Assembly (NCBI GenBank): GCA_963665085.2
Contig: CAXXXS010000002.1
Coordinates: 682,001 to 746,000 of the forward strand
Direction of reading: 5' to 3'
DNA: 64,000 nt
Origin: G963665085 sp963665085
GTDB lineage: Bacteria; Bacteroidota; Bacteroidia; Bacteroidales; JAAAOM01
Below the pieces are notes generated by a model, which had not been told where the DNA came from, made no database searches, and saw nothing but the letters and a program-made list of their open reading frames with translations. Below are positions 16,347-25,612 of this stretch, one piece after another. The translations under genes and the position numbers were made by a program. The stretch's first letter is position 1, and each line of letters opens with the position of its first letter.

Positions 16347-17540
16347 CTAGCTTAATTTGCTTAATGCAACTTTCATTCTGTTGATTGCTTCAACTAATTT
16401 CTCGTCAGAAGTAGCAAAAGAAATTCTAAAACAATTAGGCTCCCCAAATGCATCTCCTGGTACTGTAGCTACATGACCTTCTTCCAATAAATAAAGACAG
16501 AAGTCATTTGAAGATTCAATCTTTTTGTCTCCTACAGATTTACCAAAGTAAGAACTACAATCTGGGAAGAAATAAAATGCACCTTCAGGTGTATTATATT
16601 TTAATCCTTCAATTTCTTTAAGTTTTTCAAGAACTAGGTCTCTTCTTCTTTTAAATGCCACATTCATTTCTTCACGGCAAGACTGATCTGAATTTAATGC
16701 AGCAACAGCAGCTTTTTGAGCTATGGTTGTTGGTCCTGTTGTAAATTGACCTTGTAATTTTGTACAAGCTTTTGTTATCCATTCTGCAGCAGCCATGTAA
16801 CCAATTCTCCAACCTGTCATTGCATAAGCTTTAGACACACCATTGATTACAACAACCCTATCTTTAATAGAATCAAACTGAGCAATAGATTCGTGCTTTC
16901 CAACAAAGTTAATGTGCTCATAGATCTCATCAGTAATAACATAAATATTAGGATATTTCTCAATTACCTTTGCGATTGCTTCCAACTCTTCTTTGCTATA
17001 AACAGATCCTGTTGGGTTTGAAGGAGAGCACAGTAATAACCCCTTTGTTTTTGGAGTGATAACAGCTTCTATTTCTTCTGCAGTTACTTTAAAATCGTTT
17101 TCTAATTTTCCATTGATAAATACGTTTTTTCCCTCTGCTACTTTAACTAACTCGGCATAAGTAACCCAGTAAGGAGCAGGAACGATAACTTCGTCATCTT
17201 TATCAATTAAAGTAAGAATTACATTAGCTAGAGAGTTCTTAGCCCCTGTAGAAACAATAATTTGTTCTGGTGTATAATCTAAATTATTTTCTCTTTTAAA
17301 TTTTTCTGCAACAGCTTTACGTAGATCTGGGAAACCTGGAGCTGGCGGATAAAAAGATACATTATCGTCAATAGCCTTTTTTGCAGCTTCCTTGATGTGA
17401 TCTGGAGTAAAAAAATCTGGTTCTCCGACACTTAAGTTAATTACATCAACACCTTTTGCCTGCAAATCGCGGCTTTTTTGATTCATTGCCATAGTGGCTG
17501 ATGGCGAAAGGCTTTTCAGCCTCTGTGAAAGATTTTCCAT
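16347..17540 (-). CDS. Class I PLP aminotransferase (aspartate aminotransferase type)
   Basis: A 397-residue fold-type I aminotransferase. Visible are LSVGEPDFFTPDHI, the cofactor-binding STGAKNSLANV, YWVTYAELV, CSPSNPTGSVYS with the Asn-Pro, and NGVSKAYAMTGWRIGY with the PLP lysine. The substrate-carboxylate Arg near the C-terminus is in NCFRISFATSDE. The wording is that of the AAT Ib subgroup, which in Bacteroidota serves as the main aspartate aminotransferase. The frame extends 16 codons upstream, but MENLSQRLKSLSPSATMAMN is the conserved N-terminus, so I start at 17540. It is divergent from the next small membrane gene. Confidence 0.93.
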   Translation of the reverse strand: MENLSQRLKSLSPSATMAMNQKSRDLQAKGVDVINLSVGEPDFFTPDHIKEAAKKAIDDNVSFYPPAPGFPDLRKAVAEKFKRENNLDYTPEQIIVSTGAKNSLANVILTLIDKDDEVIVPAPYWVTYAELVKVAEGKNVFINGKLENDFKVTAEEIEAVITPKTKGLLLCSPSNPTGSVYSKEELEAIAKVIEKYPNIYVITDEIYEHINFVGKHESIAQFDSIKDRVVVINGVSKAYAMTGWRIGYMAAAEWITKACTKLQGQFTTGPTTIAQKAAVAALNSDQSCREEMNVAFKRRRDLVLEKLKEIEGLKYNTPEGAFYFFPDCSSYFGKSVGDKKIESSNDFCLYLLEEGHVATVPGDAFGEPNCFRISFATSDEKLVEAINRMKVALSKLS

Positions 17541-17654
17541 ATCTATCAACCTATTATTTAATAATTTAACATATTTATTTGACTGCAAAAATACTTCTTT
17601 TCACAAGATTTTCGTTATAATTGTAGTTATAATCTGATAAAAATCACCCTGAGA

Positions 17655-18173
17655 ATGGATTACTTAGAAATTATTAAATACGTCCTGCCTTCAATTGTAG
17701 TGTTCCTTACAGCATTTTTTGTTATCAAACAATATACAGATACAGAGAAGAAAAAAACAGAGATTAATCTTTTATTGAAAAATAAAGATATCATAACCCC
17801 TCTCCGACTTCAAGCTTATGAGAGAATGACGCTCTTACTTGAAAGAATTTCCCCAGAGTCCCTTATTGTTAGGGTTAATAAAAAAGGAATGACTGTGCAG
17901 GAACTTCAAAATGAGATGTTAAAATCTATTCGTGCTGAATTTGATCATAATCTTTCGCAACAGATATATATTTCAATAAAAACCTGGGGCATTATTAAAA
18001 AATCACGCTCTGATTTAATTCAACTTATAAATTCTTCTGCCACGAAAATTGGTTCTAACGAACAGTCTATCAAACTAAGTCAAATAATTCTAGAAACCGT
18101 GATAGAATCTAAAAAATCTCCAACCAGTGATGCTATTGAACAACTAAAAAAAGAGGTAAACTTATTATTTTAG
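17655..18173 (+). CDS. Conserved Bacteroidota membrane-anchored protein (DUF7935-like)
   Basis: A 172-residue protein with one N-terminal membrane helix (about 7-25, YVLPSIVVFLTAFFVIKQY) followed by a charged helical cytosolic part (TDTEKKKTEINLLLKNKDIITPLRLQAYERMTLLLERI). I recall it as a widespread Bacteroidota family without known function, catalogued as DUF7935, from memory. No catalytic motif is visible. It is followed by the membrane J-domain gene on the same strand 88 bases later. Confidence 0.75.
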   Translation: MDYLEIIKYVLPSIVVFLTAFFVIKQYTDTEKKKTEINLLLKNKDIITPLRLQAYERMTLLLERISPESLIVRVNKKGMTVQELQNEMLKSIRAEFDHNLSQQIYISIKTWGIIKKSRSDLIQLINSSATKIGSNEQSIKLSQIILETVIESKKSPTSDAIEQLKKEVNLLF

Positions 18174-18261
18174 GTTATTTATTAAGTATGGAAAGAACTA
18201 AATACGCTTTGTATAAATATAATTAAGACGCATTATATCCACTCTTTTAAATCTGAATGCT

Positions 18262-19512
18262 TTGGACGTAAGAGATTGTTATACTATATTAAATCTTAAA
18301 TATGGTGCTTCTAAAGATGAAGTAAAAAATGCATACAGACAGTTAGCTAAAAGATACCATCCTGATATTAACCCGTCTACCAATGCCAGGGCAAAATTTA
18401 TTGAAATTAATAAAGCATACGAAACATTATCAAATCTAGCATTAGACTATTTTACGCCAAAGACCAACGGGATCAGGCGAGAAGAATATCTCAGAAACAA
18501 AAAAAATTATCATGATGAAGAGTTCCATAGGCGTGCCCGCGAAAGGGCTAAAGCCAAATATGAACAGATGAAACAAAAACAAGAGGATTTCAAAAAAAGT
18601 GGAATCTATGATATCTTGTTACTTTTACAATACGGACTTCATTATTTAATAGCAGTTGCTGCTGCCTCATTATTTTTTTTCCCAGTTTATATAATTTTAA
18701 CCCAAGAGGAGCCTGCATATATTCATCTTTTTTTCTTTTGGATTACAGGCGGAATTTTAGGATACTACATCATTGTAAACAAAAAAAAGTTTTTTAAAAT
18801 TGATCCGTTTTATTACACAATTCCGCAATTAAAAAAACTTATTTTTAAACACCCCTATACAGAAAAAAATTATTGTTATTACTGTAAAAATCAAATTGCA
18901 GATGCATTGCCCTACAAAGTTCATCTCCTTCGGGTAAAAGATGTTGTTATTGATAACAAAGGCCCTCTACTGCACAATGTTGGATATAAGCGAAAAAATG
19001 TTGCTGTAGTTATACCCAGAAGTAAAAAAGCATTAATTATACATGCTACTTCAACCTTTATTCGTATTTTTTCAATTATTTCTGCATTGCTTTTTCTCCC
19101 TATTGATTCTTTAATATGGAGATTTATCCTAGGCCTTATTTTGGGAACTTTCTTCACCTTTCTCCTTCAATTTGCATCTGGCACAAAAGCACGTAACTCT
19201 TATATTTTTACATTTGGCTTTGTTACAAAGATCCTACTGTGGATACTAATCTTATCGTTGTTTTCCACTTTTGAATTACATCAATTTAATATACATAGTT
19301 CCGAAAAAATTGGTGTTATACTGGTGATTATGTTTTTAGTAGATCCTATAATTGAGAGCCTACTTAAATTTATTCTGAAAAATAATTTTCATAAAGCATT
19401 GGTAAAACAACCGTCTAAGGTTGAAGAATTACTAAAAAATAATTTTCAGTATTATCTTGAGATATCTGGCTGGAGTATGTTATACCCGATTGGGAAATGG
19501 ATTTTTGGATAG
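18262..19512 (+). CDS. Membrane J-domain (DnaJ-like) protein
   Basis: A 416-residue protein. Residues about 3-62 are a J domain with the essential HPD (RYHPDINPS). A charged linker rich in Arg, Lys and Glu (about 75-115) follows, then two hydrophobic hairpins (about 122-175) and a C-terminal membrane region with three or four more helices (about 265-390). The start is TTG at 18262; the nearby ATG (18257) leads to a stop in its own frame, and no in-frame ATG precedes the J domain. J domains recruit Hsp70 (DnaK), so this protein would bring DnaK to the inner membrane. The membrane part belongs to no family I recognise. It carries a C-x-x-C pair (YCYYCKNQ, about 205-210). Confidence 0.8.
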   Translation: MDVRDCYTILNLKYGASKDEVKNAYRQLAKRYHPDINPSTNARAKFIEINKAYETLSNLALDYFTPKTNGIRREEYLRNKKNYHDEEFHRRARERAKAKYEQMKQKQEDFKKSGIYDILLLLQYGLHYLIAVAAASLFFFPVYIILTQEEPAYIHLFFFWITGGILGYYIIVNKKKFFKIDPFYYTIPQLKKLIFKHPYTEKNYCYYCKNQIADALPYKVHLLRVKDVVIDNKGPLLHNVGYKRKNVAVVIPRSKKALIIHATSTFIRIFSIISALLFLPIDSLIWRFILGLILGTFFTFLLQFASGTKARNSYIFTFGFVTKILLWILILSLFSTFELHQFNIHSSEKIGVILVIMFLVDPIIESLLKFILKNNFHKALVKQPSKVEELLKNNFQYYLEISGWSMLYPIGKWIFG

Positions 19513-19653
19513 AATAAAAATTTGATATTTTTCTATCACAAAAGAAATTTTGATTCATAAAGATTGATATTTTTTTTGTAATATTGAATCGAATTTTTAT
19601 TCGTTTAAAAGGTTTTTATCTTTTTAATAATCAAACAAATAAAACTAGAATAA

Positions 19654-20784
19654 ATGAAATTTGTTGTATCTAGTACAGAATTATTGTCTCATTTGCAATC
19701 GGTTAGTAGAGTTATTAACCCAAAGAATACTTTACCCATTCTTGATTATTTTTTATTTAATCTCGAGGGCAACGATCTTGAAATAACAGCATCTGATTTA
19801 GAGACGACTTTTATTACAAAAATGGTGCTTGAAAATGTAACAGATGGAGGTATAATTGCAATTCCTGCAAAAATACTTTTAGATACATTAAAAGAATTTC
19901 CGGAAATTCCTTTAACATTCGAAGCAGACACAGAATCATTAAAAATTGTTATTAGTTCAGAGAATGGACAGTTCACAATTATGGGGCAATACGGTAATGA
20001 TTTCCCCCAGTTGACCCCATTAAAAGATGAAAACAAATCATCAATTGTACTTCCTGCAGAAGCTCTGACAAAAGGTATAGCTAAAACTATATTCGCAACT
20101 GCTGATGACGAAATGCGCCCCGTTATGAATGGTATTTTTATGGAACTTTCTCCGGACTCCGTTACCTTTGTTGCTACTGACGCCCATAAATTAGTTCGTT
20201 ATAAAAGAACCGATCTTAAAGCTGAAGGTAATTCATCTTTTATCTTACCTAAGAAACCTGCTTCGCTGTTAAAAAACATTTTACCAAAAGAAGACAATAA
20301 TGTTCAGGTTGAATTCGACGATAAAAATGCTTATTTCACGTTAACGGATTATAAACTAGTATGCCGCCTTGTTGAAGGTAATTACCCAAGTTATAATGCA
20401 GTTATCCCGACAGACAATCCAAATAAGCTAACCGTTGACAGAGTTGACCTTTACAATACATTAAGACGTGTATCTGTTTTTTCTAACCAGGCAAGTAATC
20501 TAATAAAATTAGAATTAAAAGGAAACCTGGTAACTGTTTCAGCCCAGGACATAGACTTCTCTATTTCTGCATATGAAAGGATTAATTGTCAGTACGATGG
20601 CGATGAAATGGATATTGGGTTTAAGTCTACATTCTTAATTGAAATTCTTTCAAATCTACCCTCTACAGACGTTATCGTTGAGATGTCAGATCCTTCCCGT
20701 GCCGGAATTTTAGTTCCTGCAGAAAAAGAAAATCCAGAAGAAGACATATTAATGTTATTAATGCCTATGACTGTTGGCAGTTAA
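19654..20784 (+). CDS. dnaN: DNA polymerase III beta subunit (sliding clamp)
   Basis: A 376-residue protein of standard clamp length made of three similar domains. It begins MKFVVSSTELLSHLQSVSRVINPKNTLPIL and contains VTFVATDAHKLVRYKR and LPKKPASLL. It ends in EDILMLLMPMTVGS, the C-terminal strand bearing the conserved LLMPMR-like tail in which Met-Pro-Met contacts the loader. It encircles DNA as a dimer and tethers polymerase III. It is not next to dnaA here. Its own terminator follows and the DnaQ-like gene lies immediately after. Confidence 0.97.
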   Translation: MKFVVSSTELLSHLQSVSRVINPKNTLPILDYFLFNLEGNDLEITASDLETTFITKMVLENVTDGGIIAIPAKILLDTLKEFPEIPLTFEADTESLKIVISSENGQFTIMGQYGNDFPQLTPLKDENKSSIVLPAEALTKGIAKTIFATADDEMRPVMNGIFMELSPDSVTFVATDAHKLVRYKRTDLKAEGNSSFILPKKPASLLKNILPKEDNNVQVEFDDKNAYFTLTDYKLVCRLVEGNYPSYNAVIPTDNPNKLTVDRVDLYNTLRRVSVFSNQASNLIKLELKGNLVTVSAQDIDFSISAYERINCQYDGDEMDIGFKSTFLIEILSNLPSTDVIVEMSDPSRAGILVPAEKENPEEDILMLLMPMTVGS

Positions 20785-20806
20785 AATTATAAAAAGTTTA
20801 TCTTTG

Positions 20807-20835
20807 AAAAAGAGTTTCGTTGAAACTCTTTTTTT
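20807..20835 (+). terminator. Terminator of dnaN
   Basis: AAAAAGAGTTTC (20807-20818) pairs perfectly with GAAACTCTTTTT (20822-20833) around a three-base loop, ending in a T-run to 20835. A TTG at 20820 that could extend the next gene lies in this hairpin and is therefore unlikely to be a start. Confidence 0.9.
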
Positions 20836-20852
20836 ATTTAAAAACGTTTATC

Positions 20853-21623
20853 GTGAAATTAAATCTTAAAAATCCCATTATCTTTTTTGATCTCGAGACC
20901 ACAGGTATTGATGTTGTAAACGATCGTATTGTTCAAATTGCTTACCTCAAGGTTTATCCAAACGGAAAAGAAGAAGCAAAAACATACCTGGTTAATCCAA
21001 CTTTACCGATAAATCCAAAATCTATCGAGATACATGGAATAACTGACGAAATGGTTAAAGATGAGCCTACCTTTGCCGAAATAGGAAAAACACTTGTGAA
21101 AGTATTTGAGGGTTGCGATTTTGGTGGATACAACCTCAACAAGTTTGACTTACCTCTGTTAGCCGAAGAATTTTTAAGAGTGGGGATAGATTTCGACTTA
21201 AAAAAAAGAAAAGTTATTGACGTACAGGTAATTTTTCATAAAATGGAACAACGAACCCTAAGTGCGGCATATAAATTTTATTGCAAAAAAGAAATGCTAA
21301 ATGCTCATGATGCTGCTGCTGACACCTTGGCGACCTACGAAATATTGCAATCTCAACTTGATATGTATAACAACCTAAAAAATGATGTTGACGAACTTTG
21401 CAAGTTTTCAGCGCATAACAGAAATGTTGATTTTGTTGGTCGAATTATTTATGACGAGAAAGACCGGGAAGTATTTAACTTTGGAAAATACAAAGGAAAA
21501 GTTGTTGAAGAAGTACTAAAAAAAGACCCGGGATACTACGGTTGGATAATAAATAGTGATTTTCCGCTTTATACTAAAAAAATTCTTACTAATATTAAAC
21601 TTAGAACTGCTTTTAACGAATAA
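20853..21623 (+). CDS. DnaQ-like 3'-5' exonuclease
   Basis: A 256-residue protein with a DEDDh exonuclease domain. Exo I is IIFFDLETTGIDVVNDRIVQ, Exo II is CDFGGYNLNKFDLPLLAEEF, and Exo III is LNAHDAAADTLATYEIL with the catalytic His and Asp. A C-terminal module (about 205-250, VFNFGKYKGKVVEEVLKKDPGYYGWI) resembles the small domain at the end of exonuclease X-type proteins. I choose the GTG at 20853 because the upstream TTG lies in the dnaN terminator and the residues before VKLNLKNPIIFF are not conserved. It may proofread or trim 3' ends; position after dnaN fits a replication or repair role. Confidence 0.88.
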   Translation: MKLNLKNPIIFFDLETTGIDVVNDRIVQIAYLKVYPNGKEEAKTYLVNPTLPINPKSIEIHGITDEMVKDEPTFAEIGKTLVKVFEGCDFGGYNLNKFDLPLLAEEFLRVGIDFDLKKRKVIDVQVIFHKMEQRTLSAAYKFYCKKEMLNAHDAAADTLATYEILQSQLDMYNNLKNDVDELCKFSAHNRNVDFVGRIIYDEKDREVFNFGKYKGKVVEEVLKKDPGYYGWIINSDFPLYTKKILTNIKLRTAFNE

Positions 21624-21633
21624 AACACAAAAA

Positions 21634-22245
21634 ATGAAAATAATTTGTATCGGACGAAACTATGTTGATCATGCCAAGGAATTAAAAAATGATGTTCCTG
21701 ACAAACCAATTTTCTTTATTAAACCAGAGACTGCTTTATTGAGAAATAATCAGCCGTTTTTTTATCCTGAGTTTTCGAAAGACATTCACCATGAAGTAGA
21801 AATTGTTGTAAGAATTAACCGTGTTGGAAAGAACATCGAAAAACAATTTGCAAACAGATATTATGGTGACATTGGATTAGGCTTGGACTTAACAGCCAGA
21901 GACCTGCAAAAAGAAGCAAAAGAAAAAGGATTGCCCTGGGAAATTGCAAAAGCTTTTGACCATTCTGCAGTTTTAGGTCAATTTATTTTGCTCAATAAAC
22001 TTCCCAATGTCAAAGAAATAAATTTTTCTCTCACAAAAAATGATGAAGTTGTACAGAAAGGAAACACCAAAGATCTTATCTTTTCTTTTGATGATGTTAT
22101 ATCTTACGTATCTCAATTTATAACCTTAAAAATTGGAGATTTGATTTATACTGGAACCCCAGCTGGAGTTGGGCCACTTAAAATAGGCGATAAACTAATT
22201 GGGTATATTGAAGGAGAAAAGAAACTCGAATGTGAAATAAAATAA
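21634..22245 (+). CDS. Fumarylacetoacetate hydrolase family protein
   Basis: A 203-residue single-domain FAH-family enzyme. It starts MKIICIGRNYVDHAKEL and carries DKPIFFIKPETALL, the metal-binding Glu pair in HHEVEIVVRI, a conserved LGLDLTARDLQ and the closing LKIGDLIYTGTPAGVGPLKIGDKL. Family members hydrolyse C-C bonds or decarboxylate/tautomerise oxaloacetate and acylpyruvates. The short bacterial form is often acylpyruvase or oxaloacetate tautomerase/decarboxylase. An upstream in-frame ATG at 21556 lies within the preceding exonuclease gene and adds residues absent from the family, so the start is 21634. Ten bases separate the two genes. Confidence 0.9.
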   Translation: MKIICIGRNYVDHAKELKNDVPDKPIFFIKPETALLRNNQPFFYPEFSKDIHHEVEIVVRINRVGKNIEKQFANRYYGDIGLGLDLTARDLQKEAKEKGLPWEIAKAFDHSAVLGQFILLNKLPNVKEINFSLTKNDEVVQKGNTKDLIFSFDDVISYVSQFITLKIGDLIYTGTPAGVGPLKIGDKLIGYIEGEKKLECEIK

Positions 22246-22259
22246 ATTTATTTCACAAA

Positions 22260-22760
22260 TCAGTTAAAAGTAATTTCTCCATTTGTAGTCTGTTTGTTGA
22301 GTAAGATATTTTTAGTTTTACCAGCTTTATTTACCTGGATAATATTGTTTTGCTCAACAAACACATCTGTCAGCAGATTACAATCCACCTCTATTTTATG
22401 TAAACTTGCAACATCCTGAATTTCCATATATATCCATACTGCATTACTTTCCATCTCTTTACCAATAAAGGTGTACTCCATTTTTTTTCCATCCACTGAA
22501 AAATTTAGACTATTCTTTAAATAATTTAGAATATATTCATCTGTTTTAGGATTTTCCTTATCTTCTCCAAGATATAGACGGGTAGCTTCCTTGTTTTCAA
22601 GAACAGAAAGCAGATCGTCAGCAAATATTTTCAAAGATATCTCAAGCGAATGATTTGAAATATTATAATCAACTTTACAAAGGCTTAAATAAAATGGATG
22701 ACTCTCAGCACGCACACCAACAACAAAAAAAACACCTACCAGTAATATGATTTTTCTCAT
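22260..22760 (-). CDS. DUF6702-like secreted protein
   Basis: A 166-residue protein with a signal peptide (MRKIILLVGVFFVVGVRAES). The mature part starts HPFYLSLCKVDYNISNHSLEISLKIFADDL, the signature of a Bacteroidota family usually listed as DUF6702, and ends in a short beta-rich tail. Its function is unknown; relatives are often coded next to M1 peptidases, which is the case here: the first M1 gene is divergent from it. The frame can start 13 codons earlier, but the signal peptide fixes the ATG at 22760. Confidence 0.82.
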   Translation of the reverse strand: MRKIILLVGVFFVVGVRAESHPFYLSLCKVDYNISNHSLEISLKIFADDLLSVLENKEATRLYLGEDKENPKTDEYILNYLKNSLNFSVDGKKMEYTFIGKEMESNAVWIYMEIQDVASLHKIEVDCNLLTDVFVEQNNIIQVNKAGKTKNILLNKQTTNGEITFN

Positions 22761-22860
22761 GTTAAACTTCAATAAAATACATTTTACCCTGACTTTCAAT
22801 TAGTAAGATAAAAGATATTTTTAGTTATAGTTTTCGCAAATATCGCTATATTTTTTCTTA

Positions 22861-22895
22861 TTTTGAAACCGCGCGTATATAAATTACTATTTTTA
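22861..22895 (+). promoter_or_regulatory. Promoter of the first M1 peptidase gene
   Basis: A TTTTG box (22861-22865) and TATTTTTA (22888-22895) are separated by 22 bases, a near-consensus Bacteroidota promoter 41 bases ahead of the ATG. The 16 bases ATAAATTACTATTTTT (22879-22894) recur exactly at 25554-25569 ahead of the second copy. Confidence 0.65.
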
Positions 22896-22935
22896 CCGAA
22901 TTAAATTCTATACGCAAACATTTAATGCATTTCGA

Positions 22936-25236
22936 ATGAAAAAATTTGTTAGTTACTCGCTTATTCTTTTATCTGGCTTTTTTACATTATCGGCCCAGGA
23001 AAATACAAATACCAATAAATTCCGACAATTAAAACAAGAACTGGCAACTCCAAATGTTTACAGAACTGCTTCTGGAGCTCCCGGACATGAGTATTGGCAA
23101 CAAAAAGCGGATTACAAAATGGACATCCGACTGGATGATAACACACAAAGAATTTACGGAGAGGAATTAATTACATACCAGAACCAATCACCCGATGTAC
23201 TAAAATACATCTGGCTCCAACTGGATCAAAATATGCGGGCTAAAAATTCTGATACATATAAGATTCAAACATCACAACTTAGAGATAAAGTGTCTTTTGA
23301 ACAATTGGAACGCATGCAACTTGATTTTGATGGTGGCTTCAAACTGGAACACATAAAAGACAAAGAAGGAAATGATTTACCTTATACGGTAAACAAAACA
23401 ATGATGCGTATTGATTTACCTCAAGCATTAAAACCTGGTGAATCTTTTTCTTTTTCTGTAAAATGGTGGTACAACATTAACGACAGGATGAAAATTGGAG
23501 GGCGTTCTGGTTATGAATATTTTGAAGAAGACGATAATTATCTTTATACCATTGCCCAATTCTATCCAAGGATGGCTGTATATAGTGATGTTGAAGGATG
23601 GCAGAACAAACAATTTTTAGGACGGGGTGAATTCACCCTTCCTTTTGGAGATTTTGAAGTTAGCTTAACAGTCCCAGCTGATCATATCGTTGGAGCAACC
23701 GGTGAATTACAAAATGCAGATGAGGTATTAACTGAAAAACAACGCTCTCTTTTCGAGAAAGCAAAGACTGCAGATGAGCCTGTTATAATTGTTACACAAA
23801 GCGAAGCTGAGAAAGCAGAAAAATCAAAATCTAAAAATGAAAAAACCTGGATATTCAAGGCGGATAACGTTAGAGATTTCGCATTTGCCACTTCTCGTAA
23901 ATTTATCTGGGATGCCATGGGTGTAAAATTTGGTGAACGCACTGTGATGGCAATGTCTTATTATCCGAAAGAAGGAAACCCTCTTTGGGAACAATATTCT
24001 ACAAAAGCGGTAGCTCATACATTACGAACATATTCAAAATACACATTTGATTACCCGTACCCAAAAGCTATATCAGTCCACACAAAACAACTTGGAATGG
24101 AATACCCCATGATCTGTTTTAATATGGGACGTCCGGAAAAAGATGGGACTTATAGTGATAGGACTAAATACAGCATGTTAACAGTAATTATACATGAAGT
24201 TGGGCATAATTACTTTCCTATGATTGTAAATTCTGATGAACGTCAATGGACATGGATGGACGAAGGATTAAACTCATTTTTACAATTCTTAGCTGAACAG
24301 GAGTGGGAAAGAGACTATCCTTCAGAAGCAGGACAAGCCTATAAAATTGTGGACTACATGAAAGGAGATAAAAATTTTATTTCTCCAATAATGACGAATT
24401 CTGAATCAATCTGGCAGTTTAGCCCTAATGCTTACGACAAACCGACTACTGCACTTAACATTTTACGCGAGACAGTAATGGGGCGAGAACTTTTTGATTA
24501 TGCTTTTAAAGAGTATGCCCAACGTTGGATGTTTAAACACCCTACGCCTGCTGATTTCTTTAGGACAATGGAAGATGCCTCAGGAGTTGATCTAGACTGG
24601 TTTTGGAGGGGTTGGTTTTACACCACGGATCATGTTGATATCGCTATAGATAATGTTACCTGGTATCAACCTAATACTCAAAATCCGAAAATTGAAAAGC
24701 CTCTTGAAAAAGCAGCAGTAGAAAAAATCGCAATAACTGATATAAGGAATAAAACACAGATAGAACAAACTGTTACAGAAAAAGATCCTTCAACGCTTGA
24801 CTTTTACAATAGTTACGATCCGTTTAAAGTCACAAAAGATGATTTAGAAGAATATGACAAATTCCTTTCTGATCTTACTGATAGCCAAAAGAAACTATTG
24901 GATGGTTCTTATAATTTTTACCAGATAGATTTTAAGAACATTGGCGGCCTTGTTATGCCTGTTATCTTGAAGTTTGAATTTACAGATGGAACTGAAGAAG
25001 TTCAACGCATTCCTGCAGAAATCTGGAAAACAAATAATGAAGAGGTTTCTAAAGTATTTATGTTTAACAAAGAAGTTAAACAAATAACACTCGATCCTTA
25101 TTATGAGACCGCAGATACTGAGTTAAACAACAACTACTGGCCACCAAAGATTCAACCAACACGGTTCCAATTGTATAAAGCACAAAACTATTCTCATCAA
25201 GAGAACAATCCCATGCAGAAAGCAAATAAAAAGTAA
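22936..25236 (+). CDS. M1 family zinc metallopeptidase, copy 1
   Basis: A 766-residue secreted aminopeptidase-like protein. A signal peptide covers about 1-20 (MKKFVSYSLILLSGFFTLSA). The N-terminal beta-saddle domain (about 55-260) is followed by the catalytic domain with GMEYPMICFN (about 387-396, in place of GxMEN) and the zinc site HEVGH (420-424) plus Glu443, an exact HExxH-x18-E. Helical and C-terminal beta parts follow, with a Lys-rich end. It should cleave N-terminal residues from peptides in the periplasm or outside. It is monocistronic, with its own promoter and a strong terminator. The next gene is a close paralogue. Confidence 0.93.
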   Translation: MKKFVSYSLILLSGFFTLSAQENTNTNKFRQLKQELATPNVYRTASGAPGHEYWQQKADYKMDIRLDDNTQRIYGEELITYQNQSPDVLKYIWLQLDQNMRAKNSDTYKIQTSQLRDKVSFEQLERMQLDFDGGFKLEHIKDKEGNDLPYTVNKTMMRIDLPQALKPGESFSFSVKWWYNINDRMKIGGRSGYEYFEEDDNYLYTIAQFYPRMAVYSDVEGWQNKQFLGRGEFTLPFGDFEVSLTVPADHIVGATGELQNADEVLTEKQRSLFEKAKTADEPVIIVTQSEAEKAEKSKSKNEKTWIFKADNVRDFAFATSRKFIWDAMGVKFGERTVMAMSYYPKEGNPLWEQYSTKAVAHTLRTYSKYTFDYPYPKAISVHTKQLGMEYPMICFNMGRPEKDGTYSDRTKYSMLTVIIHEVGHNYFPMIVNSDERQWTWMDEGLNSFLQFLAEQEWERDYPSEAGQAYKIVDYMKGDKNFISPIMTNSESIWQFSPNAYDKPTTALNILRETVMGRELFDYAFKEYAQRWMFKHPTPADFFRTMEDASGVDLDWFWRGWFYTTDHVDIAIDNVTWYQPNTQNPKIEKPLEKAAVEKIAITDIRNKTQIEQTVTEKDPSTLDFYNSYDPFKVTKDDLEEYDKFLSDLTDSQKKLLDGSYNFYQIDFKNIGGLVMPVILKFEFTDGTEEVQRIPAEIWKTNNEEVSKVFMFNKEVKQITLDPYYETADTELNNNYWPPKIQPTRFQLYKAQNYSHQENNPMQKANKK

Positions 25237-25260
25237 AACGTATAAAAATTCCCCTTATTG

Positions 25261-25304
25261 AAAAACAACCTTCCAAATCCATTTGACTCTGGAAGGTTGT
25301 TTTT
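25261..25304. terminator. Bidirectional-type terminator between the M1 genes
   Basis: AAAAACAACCTTCCA (25261-25275) pairs perfectly with TGGAAGGTTGTTTTT (25290-25304), a 15-bp stem with 14-base loop flanked by A and T runs. It ends the first M1 transcript. The rest of the 376-base gap is AT-rich and holds only the promoter of the second gene. Confidence 0.9.
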
Positions 25305-25553
25305 CAAATGTTTATATTTGATCAAAGAACTAGAACAGCTATCTAGAACAACATTTACTCCCCCTCTTTGTTTTCTCTTGTTTATATTGATAAACTGACA
25401 GAAAACACTCACAAAATTATTATGATTTTTATCACATTTATAAATCATCTGATACTTTTTGTTCTGACTTTCAATTACAAACAATAAAATTATTTTTAAT
25501 TATAGATTATAAATTAATCGTTATTTATTATCAAATTTCATAACCAAACAAAC

Positions 25554-25570
25554 ATAAATTACTATTTTTG
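25554..25570 (+). promoter_or_regulatory. Promoter of the second M1 peptidase gene
   Basis: TATTTTTG (25563-25570) fits the -7 consensus exactly and lies in a 16-base block shared with the first copy. The -33 TTG of the first copy is not kept; TTTCA stands at the expected distance. This copy may therefore differ in strength or control. Confidence 0.6.
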
Positions 25571-25612
25571 TTTTCTCGATCTCTATATACAATCTTTTAA
25601 TCTAAATTCTTT

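Noticed and set aside
25197..25484. A minus-strand 95-codon frame between the M1 genes
   Set aside because: It crosses the terminator hairpin and contains no conserved features; low-complexity composition.
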